Position numbers and translations under genes: made by a program | Origin: Rhodotorula mucilaginosa | Lineage: Eukaryota > Basidiomycota > Microbotryomycetes > Sporidiobolales > Sporidiobolaceae | Assembly (NCBI GenBank): GCA_034406715.1 | Contig: CP137867.1 | Coordinates: forward strand, 186,001-250,000 | Length of the DNA stretch: 64,000 nucleotides | Direction of reading: 5' to 3' | Part shown: in pieces, positions 32,961-41,329 of the stretch | Layout of the letters: each line of letters begins with the position of its first letter | Numbering within the stretch: the stretch's first letter is position 1 | Notes under the pieces: generated by a model | Databases searched by the model: none | Seen by the model: the letters and a program-made list of their open reading frames with translations, nothing else | Told to the model about the DNA's origin: nothing

Positions 32961-34621
32961 CTACTCAAAACCGCTCCGCAGCTGTCGCCGGACCGTCGTG
33001 TAGAGCTGGCGGACCGGGGCGAAGCCGAACGGCAAGAGGTTCGTAAAGACCACAAACGCGAGGTCTCGCTCGCGGTCGATGGACCAAAAAGTATTCTGTA
33101 TCAACAGCATACGTCGGTTTTTGTCTTAGTAGTCCCATCCGGAAAGGAGGCGCGCCGATGAAGCTGAACTGTGCCGGAACTCACCGCGACGCCACTCCAG
33201 GTCAATTCATCTCCGACGCCTTCGCACGCGAGTCGCGGGCCGTCGAGCGCCCCGCCGAGTCCATAGCCGTTCCCCGAGGTGAAGCTAATGTTCTTCCGGA
33301 CGTATTCCTCCAAGCTGCGTTGCTGACTCCCCGGCCGCATCTGGTTCCGGTACATGCTGTCGACCGTTTCCGCCTTGAGGATCCGCGTCCCGTCGAGCTC
33401 TCCACCGCGCAAGAGGGCGCGCAAGAGTTTGAGGAACGAGGCGGGCGAGCCACGTAAACCGGCGCCACCGTAGTGCTGCGTTTCGGACATGCGATCCGGT
33501 TCGCGGAAACGGTGCGGTCGATCCGGGTCAGTCAGGTTCGCATGCGCCATCGAGATCTGTCGAGGGCTCGGCATAAAGGAAATGTCGTCGATTCTGAGGG
33601 GTCTGCGAGTTGCACCTTGTCAGATCAGGACTCAACGCGTCGGATCGCACGGAGAGAGGACGAACCTGAAGATTTCGTCTTGGAAGCACTGCTCAAGCGG
33701 CTTGCCATGCACGGCCTCGACCACGAGCGATAGCCAGTCGTTACTAGTTCCATACACAAATTGCTCGCCGGGTTGCCTGCGTGTGGATAGAGAGCGGGTC
33801 AATTTTCGACTGATGCAGGTAAATACGAGAAGGCCTTCTCTCTTTCCGGCTTACACGAGCAACGGCATGTCTGTCAGCCACCTCTGCACATCGCAAGCAA
33901 GAACAGGTATCAGTGACCCCTAAGACGAGATGCCTCCTTTGCTTCGAGAGTCAGGAGTTCAGCCTCGCCTTTTCGGCCGCAAAGGAGTAAGGCATCGGGC
34001 GAATGCCCAGCTTGGCAGCGATCTGAGTCACGGATGGATTGTGCGTATAGTACGCGAACCCTGCAGCGTACCGCGTGAGCATTGGGGAAAGCCTCGCAAC
34101 GGTTCACTAGCCAAGTTGACTGTACCGGCAGTATGGGTGAGCAGCATTCGTACGGTGATCGGGACGCGATTCTCCTCGAGCACGAGTTCGCCCTCCGCAT
34201 CGAAGCCCTTGAAGAGCTTCACCTCGCCCAGCTCGGGGACGTAGTGGCTCGCATCATCGTCCAACCCTAGCCGACCCTGCTCGACGAGCTGCAACGTCGC
34301 GACGGCCGCAACCAGCTTCGTGCAGGAGTAGAGCTCGAATATAGACGTGTCGGTGATTAGCTCACCCCTGCACGCAAGCTCGTCTGCTGGAGTCGGCCGG
34401 CTAGGGAGCTGGGCGTAGCCACCTCGTCCGGAGTAAATGCACGGCGCGGTCGAAGTCGCCGCCATGACGACTGCACGCGGCAGCAGGTGATACGGGTCGG
34501 CTGTTGCTCGCTTGATGGCGGCATCGAGCGCGGGAACAGTCGAGATCGAACGCCGTGTGCGCCAGGATCGTGGAGACGGCAGCGCGGTGGGGCGACATCG
34601 GCCGAAGTTGGCAGAAGCCAT
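32961..34621 (-). CDS. Serine hydrolase, beta-lactamase/transesterase fold (copy B)
   Basis: Paralog of the gene at 14995-16558. Shared marks: LPRAVVMAATSTAPCIYSGR (copy A: LPRLVVMAATSNEPLIYAGR), the SxxK motif SCTK in SIFELYSCTKLVAAVATLQ, LLTHTAG, a Tyr motif YGTSNDW in place of YGYSLDY, MSETQHYGGAGLRGSPASFL, LTWSGVA and the C-terminal FTNLLPFGFAPVRQLY. The chosen start MASANFGRCRPTALPSPRS followed by WRTRRSIS is rich in Arg/Ser and free of acidic residues, so it looks like a mitochondrial presequence that copy A lacks. The frame is open further upstream, so the start is not certain. The stop TAG is at 32961. The different Tyr-motif context suggests a different substrate. Confidence 0.83.
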
Positions 34622-36407
34622 TGGGCTCACGGCGAGACTGCGGCGATGCAGACGTAAAGCTATGCTCTGTTGTGAGGAGACGCGCTCGTGCTCCGAGACG
34701 GCGTATGCGAGTCGAGATCGCACGGGACCAGCTGACGCGACCTGTGAGAGCAGAATTTCTGAAGTTTCCACCAACGACTCAGCAAGCCACATCATGTTCT
34801 CCATTCCTGTTTCGCCCGATTGTTGCGCGCACGTTGCCTATATAGCATAGATACGCTGCGAGAGCGAGAGAATATCTGGTCTGGTAGGAGAAAAGACGGA
34901 TAATGGCACCAGGTTCGAGAAGAAATGGACAAGTTTAGAGGTCAGGAGGCTCCGGAGGGGACGGCTCGCTCGGCCATGCGCTGCGTCTTGGTGCTTGAGG
35001 GACAGCTGATGTGCTGGCGCGTCCACTATAGCGGGTTGTGGCGGAGGGGAACCCTGAGCTGGTCAGCGAGGAAAAGAGCCTTCGTTCACGGTTTTGGGGC
35101 ACATCTCGTTCGTTATCTCAAATCTCGCACTGCGGAATCGATGGATGTCGGCGAGGCACATCGCTTGAGACAGAAGGGCGGAGACGAATGAGCTCCGAGC
35201 CGCCGAGGCCGTCCTTGTCGTCGGTGCCGGTCTGCTTCTTCTGCTCGAGCTCCCGAACCACGATATTGAAAGCGCTCGGCAAGGAACTTCCTCCGGTGCA
35301 CACTACCCTGGCAGCTGCAGCAGTCTTCTTCGGTATTGGGGTCAATAGTGCTGAGAACTCACGGCAGGGGAAATGGTCACGTTGTGCTTTTCGGCCGGAT
35401 TGAGCGCAAACGAGTCCTCCCCCATGCATTGCTGAGGACAGCATCCTAGGCCGAAAGCGAGGCGGCCGTGGTATGCGCTCATCGAAGCTGGACGCCAGGA
35501 GCCAAGAACGGGCAAGATTGCCACCCTGCACGACGAGGCATTGCCCGACCGATGGTCCGTGAGCTTCGACAATCTCCCGGTTGCCTATGATCAGCGCAAT
35601 ACACATTTCGCATGTTTGACAGGCGCATGTACGCCGCGACGCAAAAGTGATCTGCTGACCTTGTCGCTCACCATGGCCGAACAGTGGAAAAGCACAGAAC
35701 GCGAATGAATGGAGTGGACATCGCGTGGCGAAAGCGAACGTTCGCGCCATCGCCCAAACAGTGTCAGCGGCTGCAAAGCCTTGATGCGCTCGAGCTCTTC
35801 CAGAAAAACTAATTACTGTAGTAGCGAACTTGAGCTGTTGGACTGGCGATCTGAGATTTGAGTTTCCTGCAAACCGGCTTGTCCCTGAGCTTCCGATCGA
35901 ACCGGTGATTGACGTGACCGCGGATTCGTAGTCCAGCCGGTCGTCGCGCGGGATAGCCAATACAGTAGGCAGCGAGCGCGTTCGCAGAAAGGAATAGAAG
36001 ACCAAGTCGGTTCCGTCGCTCGCTAGACCGGATGCGCAAGCGATGACTTCTGGCGACGACCATGCGGCGTGTACGAACACAGGGTCTTCTGGCGGGACCT
36101 CGCACCCCCTGACATGGTGCAAGATGAGAGGAAGGCGGTGTACTCATCACGAGAGGAGGGTAACTTAGGCAAGAGCGGCTGCAAGCAAAGTGGCGTTAAG
36201 AAGCCCAACCTCGGCCGACGGTGCCCGGGGTACTCTCGATAGCGGGGTAAGGTGGAGGCGGTTTATCATGCGATAAGAAATGCAAGCTCTGGACCAGCGC
36301 ACGTGACTTTTCGGCTTGGCGAGTTACCCCGTCGCCCACGCACGACCGGACCGAAGCGAGGACCCCGTTTTGAAGGTTCCCCTCGGACCAACCACATTCG
36401 CATCAAT
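34622..36407. other. 1.8 kb with no assignable gene
   Basis: A TATA-like TATATAG lies at about 34839-34846, about 220 bp upstream of the copy B start on the minus strand. The rest has several exon-like pieces on the minus strand: an open frame of 334 codons at 35118-36122, and in another frame a stretch with GEDSFALNPAEKHNVTISPA ending at a good GTGAGT donor (about 35360). I could not join them into a model with any known family. It may be a fast-evolving gene, a decayed gene, or noncoding DNA. Confidence 0.35.
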
Positions 36408-38929
36408 ATGGCTCGTACGCACTGCCTTTTGAGCGCTCCGAGTCGCCACGGTACTGACCAAAGCCTTGCAGGTTCCGCTTCACCCGATGCATCACTTGAG
36501 AAGGCGTCGACCGACGTCGAAAAGGACGGCGACGTCCAGATCCTCGCTGCCTCCATCAACGAGTCTCTGGCTGCAGCGGAAGGAATCGACGTCCAGTTCA
36601 TGGCCAAGGCCGGCGTGATCAACGGTGCTCTTGAGGAGTGTGGGATGGGACGGTTCCAGGTAAGTTGAACCCTTCGATGCAGGATCGACGGATCCGTCGA
36701 CCAACATAAGCGTACGCAAGCTGACCTCGATTGGTCACGTACATAGTGGGAGCTCTTCTGCAGTGCAGGATTCGGCTACGTGAGTCTCCTGCGCTATAGA
36801 CTCGGGACGAGTTCACTGCTTCGAGGCAAACGAGTTGAGCTGACCTTTTCCCCTTCCTGTCCGACAGTTTTCGGACAGTGCGGATTTTCCGGAGACTTTG
36901 TTGGGATGATTATATACTGATGCATACTTGCGTACGAACAGACATCTGGCTGCAGAGCATCGCCATCAGTGAGTCCCTGCTGTCGATCGCCGTCGATGCG
37001 AGTGACGCTGTGTTTCACATGAATCGAAGGCTGACCTGCGGGGTCCGAAAATTTTCTGTACACTACAGTCATGCCCTACGTCGCGATCGAGGACAACTTC
37101 CCAGGATACCCTAAGATCCGCATGGCCACCTTTGCTATGTGTGAGTCTCTCCACTCCGGAGTCGGATGTCGGCGCTCCGGTGCAGTCTGCTCACGTTCGC
37201 TTTTTATTTCGACTCGGTTAGACATGGGTCTCGTTCCCGGTGCCCTCTTCTGGGGCATGACCGCAGACGTTATTGGTCGCAGGTAAGTCAACAGTACTAT
37301 CACTGCAGGGACCCACGCTGACACGGTTTGCGCGCAGGCTTGCCTGGAACTCGACCCTCTTCATCAGCGCCGTCTTCGGTCTCGCCGCCGGCGCCAGCCC
37401 GAACTTCTACGTCCTTTGCGTCTTGCTCGCTCTTAACGGTATCGGTACCGCAGGCAACATGGTCCTCGACGGCGCCGTCTTCCTCGAGTTCATTCCGAAC
37501 ACGCACAAATACCTCCTCACTCTCCTGAGTGTTTGGTGGGCGGTGGGACAAGTCGTCGCCTCGCTCATCTGCTGGGTCTTCATCGCCAAGTACTCGTGCG
37601 ATACCGAGCGCGTAGGCATCGACGGCTACCGCTGCGACCGCAACACAAACGCGGGCTGGCGTTACTCGATGTACACCCTCGGCGCGATGATGCTCTTCCT
37701 CTGGGCTCTTCGATTCTTCCTCCTCCCGATGCACGAGTCGCCCAAGTTCCTCGTTTCGATTGGACAGGATGAAGAAGCCGTGCGGGTCATCCATGCCGTT
37801 GCGAAAAAGAACGGCCGGATCTCGACACTGACCGTCGAGCACATGTGAGTTTCTCGGACCGTCCTGCTTCAGATCCCGCGGTCTGACTCAGCTTGGCTTC
37901 GTCCAGTCGCGAGGCTGCCGCACCCTTCGCGGACAAGGACGCCGACAGCGTGGCGGAGACCAAGTTCTCGAGCTGGCAGCTCGTCAAGCGCTCGTTCTCG
38001 CACTTCGACACGGTCCACATCCGAGGGCTCTTCGCTACGCCGCGCCTCGCCTTCTCCAGCGGTCTCATAATCAGCATTTTTGGTGCAATCGGCTTGGCCT
38101 ACCCGCTCTTTAACGGGTTCCTGAGCGGATTCCTGCAAGCGAAGGTGCGCGCCGAAGTGACCTTCTCACTCCGACTTGCTCGCCACTGACTCCTCCTCGC
38201 AGGGCGCCGAGCGTGGCGACACCTCTGTCGATGCTACGTACTCGACTTACACCTATCAAGCTGCCTGCGGTATTGCCGGATCCATCCTGGCGACCTTTTT
38301 GGTGGAATGGGGAAAGGGTGGCCGGAAATTTGCGGGCGCTTTCTTCATGGTCGGCGCGGGTGTACGTGCTCTTCCCTACTACCCATGCTACGTGTGACTG
38401 ACCAGTTAGTACTATAGGCCTTTCTGTTCGGTCTCACCTCGGTCCGTTCGGCCGCGGCGGTCAACGGACTGACTTGCATGGCCGCACTTTTCGAGAACGC
38501 CTTGTGAGTCCAGTTTGCGAGCTCTGGACCCCCAGACACCCCGCTGACGCCCATACGACAGCTATGGTGTGCTTTACGCTATATGCCCAGAGACGGCGCG
38601 TCCATTTCATCGTTCTCGTCGCCAAAAAAACCGAATCCTGACTTCCTGAAACTCCCACAGTTCCCGACTCCTCACCGCGGCACCGGAGACGCTCTCGCAG
38701 GTGGCTTCCAGCGCCTGTGTGGGAGCATTGCTCCACTCATCGCAACGTACAGTGCCGCCGCGGACAGTCCGAATGGTCCGGTGTACGCTTCCGCCGCGAT
38801 TTTCGTTGTCGCTGGTCTTTCGATGCTCGCGCTGCCGATCGAGACGCGCGGCCGCACAACGTATGCCTTGACTTCGAGCCTTGATAGCTGTATGCATGTA
38901 CTGATCTAGCCCCGACCCGCAGGTACTAA
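36408..38929 (+). CDS. MFS transporter, SVOP/SV2-like (copy 1)
   Basis: A 12-helix major facilitator of the SVOP-like group; the substrate is unknown. The start exon is 7 nt (ATGGCTC). Then MARSASPDASLEKASTDVEK and AAEGIDVQFMAKAGVINGAL lead to EECGMGRFQWELFCSAGFGY, FSDNIWLQSIAIIMPYVAIE and YMGLVPGALFWGMTADVIGR (MFS signature between helices 2 and 3). Further on are FISAVFGLAAGASPNFYVLC, LPMHESPKFLVSIGQDEEAV, SAAAVNGLTCMAALFENAFY, YGVLYAICPET-FPTPHRGTG and IFVVAGLSMLALPIETRG. The stop is in a tiny last exon (GTACTAA). Micro-exon 36868-36877 is 10 nt. Intron 38596-38660 begins GC. Intron 37141-37221 is absent from copy 2. The model is otherwise intact. Confidence 0.88.
36868..36877 (+). other. 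10 nt micro-exon, transporter copy 1
   Basis: Ten coding bases (FSD plus one base) lie between ACAG and GTGCGG. The same exon occurs in copy 2 at 41764-41773. Skipping it would break the frame before helix 1 (FSDNIWLQSIAI). Confidence 0.8.
38596..38660 (+). other. GC-AG intron in transporter copy 1
   Basis: The exon ends CCAGAGACG, the intron starts GCGCGT and ends TCCCACAG, joining ICPET to FPTPHRGTG in frame. Confidence 0.75.
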
Positions 38930-39553
38930 GCCGCGCCGGCCGGCGAGCACTTCTTCGCGCATTTCTTCGCGCCGGACGCCGTCTTCATTAGACCTCCCTA
39001 CGCCGCCGATATCTTCGTCAAAAGCTAGACTCTATATATCCCAACTCCCTCTCATTGAAGGAGCTGAACTGTCCATTTGTGTTGTAGCTGCTTATTCCAT
39101 CCGCAATGTCACCTTCTCGTCCCGCAAGGAAACGACGGTCGTCCCCCGGCCACTTCATCAAGCTGTACAGCCGTGTATATGGCTCCTAACCCTTGTTCTG
39201 CCGACAACGGCAGAAGAGCTTTCGACGTCCGCGCAAGCTGCAATCCGCCCGGCTGACTTGCTTCGGAATCATTAACTCCCTTCCTTTTCCCCAACATCCG
39301 GCGCTCTCGTAGTCCGCGCTTAGATCATACGACCGTTCTCTCCGCCTATACTGCAACGCATGTAGATGTCACTTGCTATCGTCGCACACATATTCGATCA
39401 TCGAGCTGTCACGCTGCGGCATGCTGGAACGTGAAAGCTTCATGACCGTGTCGGCCGAGAACAGCCTCATGCATCTCATCGGCTGAAGCCCCTGAGTATG
39501 TACAGTACTCTTCATGCAACAAGCTGTCCTCTCCTCTCTCGCGTCGGATGAGC
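38930..39553. other. Intergenic after transporter copy 1
   Basis: 624 bp. The first 150 bp resemble the 3' flank of the decayed copy at about 40780-40930. Near 39418-39470 a short stretch around GTGTCGGCCGAGAA also occurs just upstream of copy 2 (about 41203-41216). No gene seen. Confidence 0.4.
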
Positions 39554-40343
39554 CTATGCCTCCTCGACCACACTGCCGAGATCGGCAGTCGTCCCCTCGG
39601 CCTCGACGGCGGCACCGCCGTCTTCCTTCTCCTCCAAAGTCATTCCTTCGACGCCAGCGCTCATCGCCTCGGCCTCCTCCGCCATCTCGGCGGCATGCAC
39701 GGAGCGGGGCTCAAAGTGCCAGCGAACGTCTGCAGGGACCGGTTCCGAACGGATCAGTAAGCCTGCCCCGCGTGTCTCGACGGTGACGCCTTTTGACCTA
39801 CTCTCGCGACCAGGTTTCGGCGGGTACTCGGGCATGTCGGGGAAGTTCGGGTAGCGCGTCAAAGAGTACGCCTTGGCGAGGATCTCGCCGAAGCGACGGT
39901 CCAAGCGACGGATCTCGTTCGACTTGGCGAGGTTGTGGAGCTTGCGGAGGTGCGCGACCGCCTCGTCGTACTCGGCGAAGCGCCAGTGCCCGAACGCACA
40001 GTACAGGTGCAGAAACCCGGTCCAGCTCGGATGCCCTTGCAGGAAGGAGGCCGGGTCGTCTTGGGCGGCGAGTTCGTCTTCCATATCCTCGAGGGCCTCG
40101 CTGACGATGGGCGAGATGTCGTCGAGGAGCGGCTCGTCGCTCTGCTCGATAAAGACGCGTTTGCGCAGGTCGTTGAGGTACTTGACTGCCTGGATGTGCA
40201 TGTAACTGAACTCGTATCCCTCCGGCTGACCGAAGCAGGACACTCATCAGTGAGGAGGGACGTGCGGATGGAGAGGGGATCGCCAGGCGGCGTACCGTGC
40301 TGCTGGAGACCCGGAGACCGAGGTGCTTCGGGTTACTCGACAT
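39554..40343 (-). CDS. Unrecognised helical protein
   Basis: Not recognised. Three exons: MSSNPKHLGLRVSSST, joined by a GTACGC donor to PEGYEFSYMHIQAVKYLNDL; a long middle exon with RKRVFIEQSDEPLLDDISPI, SWTGFLHLYCAFGHWRFAEY and IRRLDRRFGEILAKAYS; and after a second intron DVRWHFEPRSVHAAEMAEEA with an acidic Ala/Glu tail to the stop at 39554. About 220 residues, mostly helical. The middle part looks like a single TPR-like or helical-repeat segment. It sits on the opposite strand between transporter copy 1 and the transporter remnant. Good codon use and clean splice sites argue that it is a real gene. Confidence 0.68.
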
Positions 40344-40589
40344 CCCGTCCACGACTCGCGAGCGCGGACTGTGTGCGCGAGGCCAAACGGTGCGAGCGAC
40401 TCGGGTCGACGCCGCCCCACCAACCGACGCTGCGACGGACGCAGGGTTCGCTTCGTCCCTCTCTCGCTCTGAACCTTCGATCACCGGTCAGTGGACTCAC
40501 TTGCACACCCGACCACGCTCTCCCCCCTTGTACGCCCTCCCTCCCGTTGGGCTACGCTGCGATGCGTTCCTCGTTCGGCAGCGCTCGGC
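40344..40589. promoter_or_regulatory. Upstream region of the helical-protein gene
   Basis: 246 bp between the minus-strand gene start and the transporter remnant. No named element seen. Confidence 0.3.
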
Positions 40590-40930
40590 CCACGCCACCT
40601 TACCGACGGCTCATCGCGGTACCGGAGATGCTCTCGCAGGCGGTTTCCAGCACCTTGAATGTACTCCTGCTGGCTACTTCCAATTCTGCACAGTCCGACG
40701 CTTCCACCGCGATCTGCGCCGAGCACCGCGCTCTTTCGCATGAGCTGGAACATTTCTTGCGCCGACCCAGTCTTGCTCAGACCTCCCTACACCGCTCTTA
40801 GAGTCGTCAAGACTATTCTGCTGCAGCTCCCTCTCGGGGAAGGAACTGAGCTGTCCTATCCGATCATTCGTTTGCAAAGCTCCTTCACCTCGCACGGAAA
40901 CAAACGCACGGGCATCCGGAGTCGGTACCG
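40590..40930 (+). pseudogene. Decayed 3' end of a third SVOP-like MFS transporter
   Basis: This stretch aligns by eye with the last large exon and 3' flank of copy 1 (38661-39120). CATCGCGGTACCGGAGATGC matches CACCGCGGCACCGGAGACGC. Then CTCTCGCAGGCGGTTTCCAG, ACAGTCCGA followed by CGCTTCCACCGCGAT, TTAGACCTCC-like CTCAGACCTCCCTACACCGC, and GGAAGGAACTGAGCTGTCC match in order. Compared with copy 1 it has several internal deletions (one of 13 nt after ACAGTCCGA), and the reading frame is lost. No 5' two-thirds of a transporter precedes it; the minus-strand helical-protein gene lies there instead. It is the host's own gene remnant. Confidence 0.7.
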
Positions 40931-41329
40931 AGTTTTGGCGGCGCTTTGCATGGCCGCCTCCTGCTGCGTTCACTGCATTTGACCCGGTGGCGTGCTGTAC
41001 AGACTGAGCTAGCCGCCACTCGTCCTGCTGGCTCTAAACCCCGTCACTTGCCGCACCGGCGACGCTCCGGTCCGCTCCAAGGCTTCCGACCGCGGTCACC
41101 TGCAGATCACACGATCGCGCATAGGCTGCAGATCATGCGCTGACGCGCGCTGCATCAGCTGGCGGATCTTTCTGTCATGCCGCGGCAGAAGAAAGCTCAC
41201 CGGTGTCGGCCGAGAAGACCATCCGGCACGTGCGCGTTGTGCCGATCGCGCCAGCTCCGCGTGTTCCTGGAAGGTCCCCCATTTCAACGTCGTCTCCCTC
41301 TTGTACACGCGGTACTTCCAGCGCACAGA
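40931..41329. other. Intergenic upstream of transporter copy 2
   Basis: 399 bp. CTGCAGATCA occurs twice, about 27 bp apart (near 41101 and 41128). It holds the copy 2 promoter; no clear TATA box. Confidence 0.35.

Noticed and set aside
40344-40480. A small hydrophobic-rich + strand frame as a separate gene upstream of the transporter remnant
   Set aside because: It overlaps the first exon and intron of the minus-strand helical-protein gene and has no motif. Only the region after about 40590 matches the transporter.
41101-41140. CTGCAGATCA direct repeat as a possible mobile-element target duplication
   Set aside because: The units are short, only about 27 bp apart, and enclose no element. 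Chance or simple local duplication is enough.
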